A stretch of 8,428 nt of DNA from Candidatus Cloacimonadota bacterium (GCA_029934195.1 JAOZMQ010000118.1:1-8428), one strand, 5' to 3'. Positions 1-7,580 are shown, counted from the first letter of the stretch. Program-made: numbers and translations. Notes: generated by a model not told the origin, from the letters alone.

Positions 1-5
1 GTACT

Positions 6-33
6 ATTTTAGTAATAACATTTTGTGTGTCAA
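6..33 (-). promoter_or_regulatory. Candidate sigma-70-type promoter reading off the left edge
   Basis: On the minus strand a perfect -35 TTGACA (28-33) is followed after 16 bases by TAAAAT (6-11), a 5/6 match to TATAAT. It lies downstream of rlmI and points out of the window, so it could drive the next gene to the left. It is a pattern match only; such matches are common in AT-rich DNA. Confidence 0.35.
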
Positions 34-104
34 ATTGAATATTATTGCAATAGAGTAAATGGAACACACTATAATTAGCTGTAATATAAAAGATTAACCA
101 CCTT

Positions 105-141
105 AAAAAAGATTCGTAGTTTCTGACCTTAAATCTTTTTT
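105..141. repeat. AT-rich inverted repeat at the end of rlmI, possible weak terminator
   Basis: AAAAAAGATT (105-114) and AATCTTTTTT (132-141) are perfect 10-base inverted copies separated by 17 bases. The right arm overlaps the last codons of rlmI and the stop codon lies at the inner edge of the loop. On either strand the structure would end in a run of six or more T, the layout of a bidirectional intrinsic terminator, but the stem has only two G-C pairs and a long loop, so it would be weak. Confidence 0.3.
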
Positions 142-1319
142 TGTAACAACAGACCTTTCAGATAATATCCTTCAGGAAAATTTGTAGAAACAGAATGATC
201 CATTGCTTGAGAAAATCTTTTTACAATAAAAGTTTCACAATTTGCATCAAGAGCAGCATCAGAAACAATTTTTTGGAAAAGATCAGAAGTCATTAAGCCG
301 GAACAAGAAAAAGTAAAAAGAAAACCACCGACCTTCAATAATTGAAATGCAAGCATATTAATATCTTTATAACCACGAGCTGCTTTATTTAGATGATATT
401 TTGAATCTACAAATTTAGGAGGATCAAGAATAATTACATCAAATTGTTTTCCGATTTCTCTATATTCTCTCAAGACCTTAAAAACATCTCCGACAACATA
501 TTCAACTGAATGATTCTGTAATTTATTTAATTTTTGATTTTTTTCTGCTAATTCTAATGCAGGAGCAGAAGAATCGACATTTACAATTGATTTTGCTTCA
601 CCGTTTAGGGCATGAATTCCAAAACCGCCACTATAAGAAAAACAATTCAAAACATCTGCATTTTGACAATATTTACCAATTGAAATTCTGCTTTCTCTTT
701 GATCAAGATAATAGCCTGTTTTATGACCATTTTTAACATCTACAAAGAGTCTTACTTTATCTTCTAAAATGGTGATTAAATCATCAGGTTCTTTACCGTA
801 CAACAAACCTTTTATCGGTATAAGACCTTCTTTTTTTCTAATAGCTACATCTGAACGCTCATAAATTGATTCAGGAGAAAAGATTTTTTTTATAGCCTCG
901 ACAATTACTGGTTTCCATTTTTCAGCACCTGCAGATAAGAATTGACATACAAAAATATCATTATATCTATCTATTATTAGTCCGGGCAGATTATCTGATT
1001 CAGCATTCACAATCCGATAAGCAGATGATGAAATTCCCTTTAGAATAAATTTTCTATTCTTATAAGCCTTTTGAATTGTTCTTTCAAAAAAATCGGAATC
1101 AATCTTTTCTTCTTCTAAAAATGTCCAAACACGTACTCGAATTTGAGACTTTTCTGAATAACTTCCGCGTGCAATCCAATTACCTTTTAAGGAGAAGATT
1201 TCGATAGTATCTCCACTTACAGGATTTCCTTTTACGGTTTCTATGGCTCCAGAAAATACCCAAGGGTGTTTTCTCAGAAGGGATTTTTCTCTTTTAAATT
1301 TCAAGATTATTCTTTTCAT
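129..1319 (-). CDS. rlmI: 23S rRNA (cytosine-C5) methyltransferase RlmI
   Basis: This class I SAM-dependent methyltransferase is predicted to make m5C in 23S rRNA (position 1962 in E. coli) in the cytoplasm. The protein has an N-terminal PUA RNA-binding domain (about 3-75), a central RlmI-type region with GYYLDQR (202-208), and a Rossmann methyltransferase domain. Visible in that domain are motif I around NCFSYSGGFG (225-234), acidic D249 and D278, motif IV DPPKF (299-303), and FSCSG (337-341), whose C339 is the expected catalytic nucleophile. The length of 396 residues equals that of E. coli RlmI as I recall it. The reading frame is open to 1409, but I chose the ATG at 1319: GAGG lies five bases upstream, and the next residues match the usual family N terminus. 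The upstream Shine-Dalgarno overlaps the ogt stop codon, so translation is probably coupled to ogt. Family assignment is secure; the exact modified base is inferred from the family. Confidence 0.93.
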   Translation of the reverse strand: MKRIILKFKREKSLLRKHPWVFSGAIETVKGNPVSGDTIEIFSLKGNWIARGSYSEKSQIRVRVWTFLEEEKIDSDFFERTIQKAYKNRKFILKGISSSAYRIVNAESDNLPGLIIDRYNDIFVCQFLSAGAEKWKPVIVEAIKKIFSPESIYERSDVAIRKKEGLIPIKGLLYGKEPDDLITILEDKVRLFVDVKNGHKTGYYLDQRESRISIGKYCQNADVLNCFSYSGGFGIHALNGEAKSIVNVDSSAPALELAEKNQKLNKLQNHSVEYVVGDVFKVLREYREIGKQFDVIILDPPKFVDSKYHLNKAARGYKDINMLAFQLLKVGGFLFTFSCSGLMTSDLFQKIVSDAALDANCETFIVKRFSQAMDHSVSTNFPEGYYLKGLLLQKKI

Positions 1320-1326
1320 TTTATCC

Positions 1327-1809
1327 TCAATATCTTTTTTCAAATTCCAATAACCATTTTTTTCTGTAACTACCACTGGAATATTTAAACAAATTATTAT
1401 TTTTTCCAAGAACTCGATGGCAAGGAATTATTATTAATAATTTGTTCTTTCCAACGGCATTACCAACTGCTCTTACAGCTTTAAAATTGTCAATTCTTAT
1501 TGCAATTTGCTGATAAGTTTCAGTCTTTGCATAAGGAATTTTATTTATTTCTAACCAAACTTTCTTCTGAAATTCTGTTCCTTGTAGAAAAAGATTTAGG
1601 TCAAATTTTTTCCTTTTCCCACAAAAATATTCTTCCAATTGTAGGATAGTTTTCCTAATACAATCATTGAGTAATTCTTTCTTATTAATATTCTCAATAA
1701 AAGAAACAGAAAAAATGAAATCTTCTTTACTCAAAATTTCCATAAAACCAAGGGGAGATTTATAATATCCGCAATATAAATCTCCCTTATTTGATACTTC
1801 CAATTTCAT
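1327..1809 (-). CDS. ogt: Methylated-DNA--[protein]-cysteine S-methyltransferase (Ogt/MGMT type)
   Basis: This suicide DNA-repair protein is predicted to transfer the alkyl group from O6-alkylguanine (and O4-alkylthymine) to its own cysteine. The active-site motif IPCHRV has C130 as acceptor with H131; E157 in WLLEFE fits the Glu of the Cys-His-Glu network of human MGMT. Y99 in TYQQIA and R113 in AVRAVGNAVG match the Tyr and the 'arginine finger' of the DNA-binding helix-turn-helix region. At 160 residues it is a normal-sized single-domain Ogt/MGMT with no fused AdaA domain. The ATG lies four bases after the stop of the C25 gene and I see no Shine-Dalgarno before it, so it probably depends on ribosomes finishing the upstream gene. 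No in-frame alternative start with better signals was found before the conserved YYKSPLG segment (residues 15-21). A strong hairpin sits in codons 7-20. Its TGA stop overlaps the rlmI ribosome-binding site. Confidence 0.92.
   Translation of the reverse strand: MKLEVSNKGDLYCGYYKSPLGFMEILSKEDFIFSVSFIENINKKELLNDCIRKTILQLEEYFCGKRKKFDLNLFLQGTEFQKKVWLEINKIPYAKTETYQQIAIRIDNFKAVRAVGNAVGKNKLLIIIPCHRVLGKNNNLFKYSSGSYRKKWLLEFEKRY
1750..1788. repeat. 12-bp perfect inverted repeat inside the 5' end of ogt
   Basis: GGGAGATTTATA (1753-1764) and TATAAATCTCCC (1775-1786) are perfect inverted copies around a 10-base loop. Two more A-T pairs extend the stem (1750-1751 with 1787-1788) if G1752 is bulged. In ogt mRNA the hairpin starts about 20 bases after the start codon, and its first arm contains a Shine-Dalgarno-like AAGGGAG. 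No in-frame start codon follows that sequence at a suitable distance. The structure could be an operator-like DNA site or an mRNA hairpin tuning ogt translation; it also encodes the conserved YYKSP segment, so chance remains possible. Confidence 0.6.
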
Positions 1810-1813
1810 TTAA

Positions 1814-4800
1814 TTATTTTAGCAAAGTAGCTCTTTTAACAGCATTATTTTTATCAGTTTCAATCTTGAAAAAATAAATTCCGGAGCTGACATTCTTTTC
1901 ATAAGAATCTTTACCGTTCCATTCGACTGTATGGTAACCGGCATTTCTTGGAGAATTAACTAATTGTTTTACCAATTTTCCTTTTACATTATACACAGCG
2001 ATATTACATTTTTGTGTATCATTTGGAAGTGTAAAATAAATCTCCGTTTTAGGATTAAAAGGATTGGGATAATTTTGTGAAAATGAAAATTCTAAGGGTG
2101 CTATTTCCGGATTCTCATTTTCAACCACTAAATCTAATTCAAGTTCATTTGAATGGAAGCTTTCTTCATTGTTGGTAGATATTGCTGTTACATAAATCCG
2201 ATAATGACCCGAAGAAAAAAGATCAAAAGAAAATTCAGGATCTAAAGAAGATTGAGTACTCAAAAATGAATTCCAGTAAATATATATATTGAAATGGTCT
2301 AAATCAAAATTTCTTTCATCTCTAAATTTTCTTGTCTGATTATTTACACTAATTAATTGGTTTAAGAATTCCCAAGTTAAAAACATCGTATCATTTTCAA
2401 GAGAATATTCAAGATTTGTAGGTGTAGTCATCATTTCCATTGCAAAATCTTGAATAATTCCACTTCCCCCATTGACTATTATATTTTCAGCTACAGATGT
2501 TAAATATCCGTTCATCGAAGCTGTCACCGAATAAGTTCCCGGGTTTGAAACAAGATGATAAAACCCTGTTTGATCCGGATTTATATAATTATCTCCATTA
2601 GAAATTCTGACATCTGTAATATCTCCGATCCCGTCCAAAAATACATGACCTTCAATAAATCCGGGTTCTTGTCGCATTTCATAAATCTCGATATTATCAA
2701 CTGCGAGAATATCAGTATCATCAGATGTGAAAAACGTCCAAATTAAATAATAATTTCCGGAGTTCATATTTTTTTCTACAATACAATCTACAAAATTTGG
2801 TTCGTCCATATGCTGTGAATCATTGTTAATCATTGTTGTTATTCCTTCATGAGTAACATAAGTACGAAAATTACCGCCATTTAAAATCCGATAATTGAAT
2901 TTCAATTTTAACCGAATAACATTGTCTGCTTGAAAATAGTTTGTAACATCATAAATTAAATTCATTCCCGGATATGAGAATATAGCTTCATTTCCTGTTC
3001 CACCCGCAAGATTATCTTGACCGATTTCACTCATAATGATGTTCCAATTTTGTGCCTGTTGGGCTGGATCTTCAAAATCTTCACTAAAAATAAGTTCATA
3101 AAAACCAATAAGATAATAAAATGTATTTTGAGTGTGAATATTATTGTAATTCATATCCAAAAAGATGTCAATATTTGTGCCATTTAGGATAGAATCATCA
3201 GCATTGATGTCACAAATAATATGAAGAGAATCTTCAGTAATTGTGTCAAAAATAAAAGTTGATGGCTCAAAAGAAATACCTCCAAAATTTGATGAGATTT
3301 GAATTTGGCAATCTTCGAGATCAAGATAGGAATCTTTTAGTAATAGAATATCTAAAACACCTGATTCTCCCGGTTCTAATTGGTTGTCATTACCATCAGT
3401 AATATTAGCTTCAATAAAAACTAATTCCGGAGCAAAAACCTGCATTGGTAATTCAATATTTTTATGAAGATTAGAATATTCTATTGATAGATTTAGAAGT
3501 GCTTCTGTTTTATTTGGACAATTCTCAGAAATTTCCATAATTAGAGGCTGTGAAAGAGAGCCAATTTCATTGAATAATAAATCATTTACGATCGCATTAT
3601 TTTGGGTAATTGTTATAAATTCATTTTCACAAGAAATTTCTACTTCAATATTTTCAGCAATACTCAAACCGAGATTTTTTAAATCCAAATAAATTTCAAT
3701 TGTTTCATTGTAGTCCGGAATCCCATTTTCATTACCTCCAATATCATTGTAAGTGATGTTTTCAATAACAAGAAATGGAGTTTGCGGAGGACTAACCGGA
3801 CCGGAAACCATCAAAGCCATTTCATTTTCGAGATTTTTTGCAGTTATAGGATATTCATTGGAGTATGTATATTCTAAGCCAATTTCCGCTGTATGGTCTA
3901 TAATCCCGATTGTACAAAATTCTCCATGCTCAATTTCCTGACTATTATAATTACCGCTATCGGTGTTATGAATTTCTTTGTATTGAAATTTTATTTCGCT
4001 GTCACCAAGATAAGTTTGCTGATATTCCGAGTCATAAAGAATTGCTTGAAATGTTTGAACAGAGTTATCAAATCTACTCAATAATCTTGACCACTCAATA
4101 ACCATTGCTTGTTCATTTTCATCATATTGGTAGCAAACATGTCCGTCAGTGATAATTAAATCGTCCCAGAAAGGAGCAATCAAAGGATTTGGTACAAGCG
4201 GTCCGGGGATTGGCCAATTCATCCATTCAAAAGAATATTCATCTCCGAGCATTATAAAACCATTTGAAGAGATAGAAATGCAATCATAAAATAATCCATA
4301 AAATTTGAATTGAAATGGAAGGTCAATTACTTTAACATCACCACTTCCCTCATAATCATTATCAACCATTTCTAATTGAATTCCAGTGCCTCCATAAGCC
4401 GGATCTATTTCAATCCAATTGTAAATAGGAGTAGCTTCAAACCCTTCATCTTCATCATCAAAAATATAATATCCATATTCATCTGGACCGGTCGGATCGT
4501 TGATGTCAACTTCTCCAACAACAAGAGTAAAATGATATTCCAATAAAACTCCATCAGAATTATTTAATGAAAGAAGTAGAGAAATTTCAGTTCCTGCAAG
4601 ACAATCTTCTGAAGCAGAAACAATAAAAGTGTCTTCGGTATTATTGATAAACTCTCCAATTTCGATAGTTCCGAAATTTGAATCCTCATCGATAATTGTT
4701 AATAAATCATTATTAGAAGAAATTTCGGCAACAATGTTTTCATAATTCATACTTCCGGTATTATTCAAAGTTAAAACTAATTCTGCTTCTTCTCCCGCGA

Positions 4801-7144
4801 TTAAAAAATTCTCATTATTCAAAATTTCAATATTAGAAATTTCAATTTGGGGACCGGATACTTCAAGACAAAATTGTACGTTCCAATTTCCAGAATCAGA
4901 AGAAATATCTAAGTCAAAATTGATATTTTCATTATTTGGGCACAGAGGAGAAATATTTAAGATGACATTGTCGTTTGATGTTTTGCTCTCTCCGGAATTA
5001 ATATTTTCAAATGATAAATCTTCGGATGTTATTTCAATATATTCATTATTTGTAGAAATAATTGCGGTTACATTTTCTTCCAAATAATCACCATTATTTT
5101 TCAAACTAATTTTAAATGAAGCTTCTTTACTAACTTGAAAATCTTCCAATTCTGTTACTTGATCAAAGCCAATAAATGAGTGAGAATTTAGGAGAGAAAA
5201 ATTTCCAAGATGTGGAAGATAATTTTTTTTAGTCACAGTCAAATCTGCTGTTAACATTTCATTTCCATCAAAAAATAAGGTTACTTCTCCAGCAGAATTT
5301 GTGTAATCAGATGTAAAAATAACATCATTTTCAGAAACAGCGGTAACCCAAGCATTTTCAATATAACTTCCATTCAAATCTGAAACTGTAACATTTATTG
5401 AATTTAAGCCAACCGGAATTTCTTGCGGATAATCTACCACCAATTCAACCGGAACTTTTGTCCATAATTCCATTCCGGGATCGCCAAGAAGGTTCTTCCC
5501 AAGCGTGTACCAATCTACATAATTATTGGGATTAGACGGGTAACTATTGAATAAACAGAGTTTACCAAAGTTTAAAGCAGCTGCAAAATTGGAAACTTCC
5601 AAACTATAAACGGCATGCCCAATTCCGGCAGTAATAATATTGTTAAAGCAAGTATGAGTTGCAGTTGAAGATCCTATAACCGAGACAACGCCTTTTGGAG
5701 AAGCCGGAGTTCCAGCCCTAAGAAATTCTTCTACAAATGATGGTGTAGGATTTGCAAAAGGACCGGTATAACAGGTAATAGCAGACATTATTGGGATTTT
5801 GTAATAATTTGTGAGCTCTTCTGTATTTTGTGGTTGCCAATTACTAAAGGTTCCAAATCCTCTGTAAAAAAATGTTCCTACACCATTGTTTAAAGATTGT
5901 GACATATTATTGATTAAAGGTTCTTCATACACTTTTGTAATATTCATTGTCGGATTGAAGGCAAGCATCTCATCTGCAATATAATCCATTGTTGAAATTG
6001 TAGAAATACCCGACATATACCAATCTGCTACGAGAAGAGAATTATTCAGCCATTCTTCTGGAGATTGAGGATTTTTTTCATAATAGAAGATTTTGGAAAT
6101 CATTGTTTGTAATTCTTCTCGCGTGTTAAAAGTCAATCTACCTACAAAAGCATCAGGGAAAATATCATCTCCTTCTAATAATGTATAGGGATGATCTCCA
6201 TAAACTTGTTCGCCATATTCTTCATAACAGGTAGGAATAGAATATGTTCCGGTTACATCTCCAAGAATAAAAATGAATTCAGGTGGAATTTCCCAAGTAT
6301 CATAGGCAGTTTGAATATAAGATTTTATGGAGTTTACATCATTTCCAATTTCACTCGTATTTAGAATATTTACAACATATCCTTTACGATGTTTCCATTT
6401 TGCAAGATATTGAATATCGGACAAAATAGTCTGATTTCCATTATAAATAAACAAATAAGAACCATTAGAATATTCTTCCCTATTATTATTTTTCACTTCA
6501 TTAATGACAATATTCTTTGCCATATTATTGAATATTTTTGATTTTTTCCCATGAGACTTTAAGGAAATTCCATTGGAATCATAAATATAATTGAGAGTGA
6601 TTTTGATTCTTTTAATGATTATAAGTTCTTTTTTTACAGGATTATATCTAAAAGGATTTACTAATATTCTACTAAAAATATAATCCCGCATAATAGATTG
6701 ATTGGTTACTTCAAAAATATTTTCTGGAAAGAAATTGTCTGTTGCGTATAATTCTCGATTTATTTGAAATTCTCCAAAACTTTCCTCTGTTGAAAGTAAT
6801 AATTTTTGGCTTGGAATTATATTCACATCTTTGATAGTTTCTTGCGATATAATTTCGATATCATATTCAATTTTTCTTTTTTCAGGGATATTTACTAATT
6901 GAGAAAAAATTGGAACATCAGGATCTCCAATAGCAAAATTGCCGGAAATTTCCTTATTTTTAAAGATTTCAATTCTTTGATAATCTTCATAAAGTGTTGT
7001 TTGTAGTGAATATTCAGGTAAATTGAATTCTAATATTGTGGAATTATCATCATCTGAAAGACATGTAAATTCTGTTGTTTGATATGAAAATAATTGAGTC
7101 ATAATGACTAACAAAATGATAAAGAAGTAACTTCTCTTTTTCAT
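1814..7144 (-). CDS. Secreted C25 (gingipain-like) family protein, multidomain, with T9SS sorting domain
   Basis: This is a predicted exported protein of 1776 residues. Order of parts: signal peptide (about 1-22, MKKR then a hydrophobic stretch); gingipain-type propeptide (about 35-190); C25 peptidase domain (about 228-560, with DAFVGRL, ITCYTGP and the closing LLGDPGMELWTK); Ig-like domain (about 565-650); two CARDB-like beta-sandwich repeats (about 660-877); a separate beta-rich domain (about 880-1120); two more CARDB-like repeats (about 1123-1348); a jelly-roll-like segment (about 1350-1490); a carboxypeptidase-regulatory-like domain (about 1495-1568); an Fn3-like segment; and a T9SS type A sorting domain (about 1685-1776, QNYPNPFNP to the end). 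Cys458 matches the catalytic Cys, but the His of the usual GHG is Phe430 (RGFG), so proteolysis is uncertain. The frame is open to 7228, yet the ATG at 7144 has AAGGGAG six bases upstream and starts the signal peptide. It is likely exported by Sec, then T9SS, to the surface or medium. Boundaries are estimated by eye. Confidence 0.88.
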   Translation of the reverse strand: MKKRSYFFIILLVIMTQLFSYQTTEFTCLSDDDNSTILEFNLPEYSLQTTLYEDYQRIEIFKNKEISGNFAIGDPDVPIFSQLVNIPEKRKIEYDIEIISQETIKDVNIIPSQKLLLSTEESFGEFQINRELYATDNFFPENIFEVTNQSIMRDYIFSRILVNPFRYNPVKKELIIIKRIKITLNYIYDSNGISLKSHGKKSKIFNNMAKNIVINEVKNNNREEYSNGSYLFIYNGNQTILSDIQYLAKWKHRKGYVVNILNTSEIGNDVNSIKSYIQTAYDTWEIPPEFIFILGDVTGTYSIPTCYEEYGEQVYGDHPYTLLEGDDIFPDAFVGRLTFNTREELQTMISKIFYYEKNPQSPEEWLNNSLLVADWYMSGISTISTMDYIADEMLAFNPTMNITKVYEEPLINNMSQSLNNGVGTFFYRGFGTFSNWQPQNTEELTNYYKIPIMSAITCYTGPFANPTPSFVEEFLRAGTPASPKGVVSVIGSSTATHTCFNNIITAGIGHAVYSLEVSNFAAALNFGKLCLFNSYPSNPNNYVDWYTLGKNLLGDPGMELWTKVPVELVVDYPQEIPVGLNSINVTVSDLNGSYIENAWVTAVSENDVIFTSDYTNSAGEVTLFFDGNEMLTADLTVTKKNYLPHLGNFSLLNSHSFIGFDQVTELEDFQVSKEASFKISLKNNGDYLEENVTAIISTNNEYIEITSEDLSFENINSGESKTSNDNVILNISPLCPNNENINFDLDISSDSGNWNVQFCLEVSGPQIEISNIEILNNENFLIAGEEAELVLTLNNTGSMNYENIVAEISSNNDLLTIIDEDSNFGTIEIGEFINNTEDTFIVSASEDCLAGTEISLLLSLNNSDGVLLEYHFTLVVGEVDINDPTGPDEYGYYIFDDEDEGFEATPIYNWIEIDPAYGGTGIQLEMVDNDYEGSGDVKVIDLPFQFKFYGLFYDCISISSNGFIMLGDEYSFEWMNWPIPGPLVPNPLIAPFWDDLIITDGHVCYQYDENEQAMVIEWSRLLSRFDNSVQTFQAILYDSEYQQTYLGDSEIKFQYKEIHNTDSGNYNSQEIEHGEFCTIGIIDHTAEIGLEYTYSNEYPITAKNLENEMALMVSGPVSPPQTPFLVIENITYNDIGGNENGIPDYNETIEIYLDLKNLGLSIAENIEVEISCENEFITITQNNAIVNDLLFNEIGSLSQPLIMEISENCPNKTEALLNLSIEYSNLHKNIELPMQVFAPELVFIEANITDGNDNQLEPGESGVLDILLLKDSYLDLEDCQIQISSNFGGISFEPSTFIFDTITEDSLHIICDINADDSILNGTNIDIFLDMNYNNIHTQNTFYYLIGFYELIFSEDFEDPAQQAQNWNIIMSEIGQDNLAGGTGNEAIFSYPGMNLIYDVTNYFQADNVIRLKLKFNYRILNGGNFRTYVTHEGITTMINNDSQHMDEPNFVDCIVEKNMNSGNYYLIWTFFTSDDTDILAVDNIEIYEMRQEPGFIEGHVFLDGIGDITDVRISNGDNYINPDQTGFYHLVSNPGTYSVTASMNGYLTSVAENIIVNGGSGIIQDFAMEMMTTPTNLEYSLENDTMFLTWEFLNQLISVNNQTRKFRDERNFDLDHFNIYIYWNSFLSTQSSLDPEFSFDLFSSGHYRIYVTAISTNNEESFHSNELELDLVVENENPEIAPLEFSFSQNYPNPFNPKTEIYFTLPNDTQKCNIAVYNVKGKLVKQLVNSPRNAGYHTVEWNGKDSYEKNVSSGIYFFKIETDKNNAVKRATLLK
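1817..2092 (-). other. Region encoding the C-terminal T9SS sorting (FlgD-like) domain
   Basis: The last 92 residues begin FSFSQNYPNPFNPKTEIYF and end with SSGIYFFKIET and a basic tail (KRATLLK). This is the Por-secretion type A tail fold: a beta-sandwich recognised by the type IX translocon and usually cleaved after export. It shows that the cell should have a T9SS elsewhere in its genome. Confidence 0.88.
3101..3778 (-). other. CARDB-like repeats 3 and 4 of the C25 protein
   Basis: Two diverged domains of about 110 residues each (residues about 1123-1236 and 1237-1348). Each opens with a Gly/Asn/Asp-rich loop then an acidic turn (GGNENGIPDYNET at about 1136; DGNDNQLEPGES at about 1250), as in the DGNxNGxxxPGE openings of CARDB-like modules. 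The loop may bind calcium. A shared later segment (SENCPNKTEALLNLSI; NADDSILNGTNIDIFLDM) also appears in repeats 1 and 2. Confidence 0.6.
4514..5167 (-). other. CARDB-like repeats 1 and 2 of the C25 protein
   Basis: Two domains of about 105 residues (residues about 660-765 and 766-877) with matching strands: an opening K/L-x-N-x-G turn (SLKNNGDYLEENV; TLNNTGSMNYENI), then SSNNDLL or STNNEYI, then a Cys-containing segment (PLCPNNENINFDLDI; SEDCLAGTEISLLLSL). They likely act as stalk or adhesion modules between the catalytic-type domain and the sorting tail. Confidence 0.6.
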
Positions 7145-7243
7145 AAATTCTCCCTTGTTATATTTATTTTTTTTAAGCAGATTAAATTCAAATGGGAAAT
7201 AAGTATTAAATCTTACTTTTTTTTGCATTAAATACTGAAATTT

Positions 7244-7249
7244 ATTATA
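7244..7249 (-). promoter_or_regulatory. Possible -10 element of the C25 gene
   Basis: A perfect TATAAT on the minus strand lies about 100 bases upstream of the chosen C25 start. No convincing -35 was seen 16-18 bases further upstream (the 17-base spacing gives AATAAT), so this is a weak call in very AT-rich sequence. If used, transcription would start near 7237 with a leader of about 93 bases. Confidence 0.3.
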
Positions 7250-7323
7250 AAAATGATATAGCGTAAATTATTGAAAAATAAATAAATATTCTGTTATATT
7301 TTACTAAATCACTTTGAGACAAT

Positions 7324-7340
7324 ATTTTAGCATCTAAAAT
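7324..7340. repeat. Small perfect hairpin, 7-bp stem
   Basis: ATTTTAG and CTAAAAT are perfect inverted copies around the loop CAT. Only one G-C pair and no following T run, so it is not a convincing terminator. It could be a small operator or chance in AT-rich DNA. Confidence 0.4.
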
Positions 7341-7448
7341 TACATTTGATCCCTACAATTTCTATGTATCTTTTTTCTATAAATTAATAATTATCAGAGA
7401 TTTAAACAAATTTCATTCCAGATTTGATTTTTTTTTAAAAGGCTTTTT

Positions 7449-7518
7449 ATGGAAACGCAAGCATCTGACTTGCCTCTTTGACAGCTGAAAGCAGGCGTTC
7501 ACGGCTTATCTTTTCCAT
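7449..7518. repeat. GC-richer nested inverted-repeat island
   Basis: This stretch is close to 50% G+C inside a far more AT-rich intergenic region. Nested pairs are: ATGGAAA (7449-7455) with TTTCCAT (7512-7518); AACGC (7454-7458) with GCGTT (7495-7499); GCAAG (7457-7461) with CTTGC (7469-7473); and GCCTCTTT (7472-7479) with AAAGCAGGC (7488-7496, one bulged C) around GACAGCTG. It resembles the small dispersed palindromic (REP-like) units seen in many genomes, though a structured RNA is also possible. No open frame or T-run supports a gene or terminator. Confidence 0.5.
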
Positions 7519-7535
7519 TCAGAAACTAAAGTTAA

Positions 7536-7575
7536 TTTGACATCTCAAAATATTTGAAAAACAAAGATTTGACAT
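7536..7575 (+). promoter_or_regulatory. Duplicated TTTGACAT, candidate -35 region of fur
   Basis: The 8-mer TTTGACAT occurs at 7536-7543 and 7568-7575, start to start 32 bases. Both contain the consensus -35 TTGACA. From the second, AATCAT (7590-7595, spacer 15) is a 4/6 match to a -10 and lies inside the Fur box; from the first I see no good -10. The exact promoter is unclear, but one of the two is likely used. Confidence 0.4.
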
Positions 7576-7580
7576 ATTTT

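Noticed and set aside
1320..1409. N-terminal extension of RlmI by 30 residues
   Set aside because: It overlaps ogt, has no ribosome-binding site, and would precede the normal family N terminus; the ATG at 1319 gives the exact usual length.
2555..2746. Plus-strand open frame of 63 codons
   Set aside because: It lies entirely inside the C25 gene on the opposite strand, has no ribosome-binding site and no recognisable protein features.
3753..4101. Three overlapping short plus-strand open frames
   Set aside because: All are antisense to the well-supported C25 gene and overlap each other; they look like chance frames.
7145..7228. N-terminal extension of the C25 protein by 28 residues
   Set aside because: The extension would put a basic and polar stretch before the signal peptide and has no Shine-Dalgarno; the ATG at 7144 has a good one and begins a normal signal peptide.
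7382..7396. Second Fur-box-like sequence (right half ATTATCA exact)
   Set aside because: The left half matches only 4 of 7 positions, and such matches are expected in sequence this rich in A and T; it is also far from either start codon.
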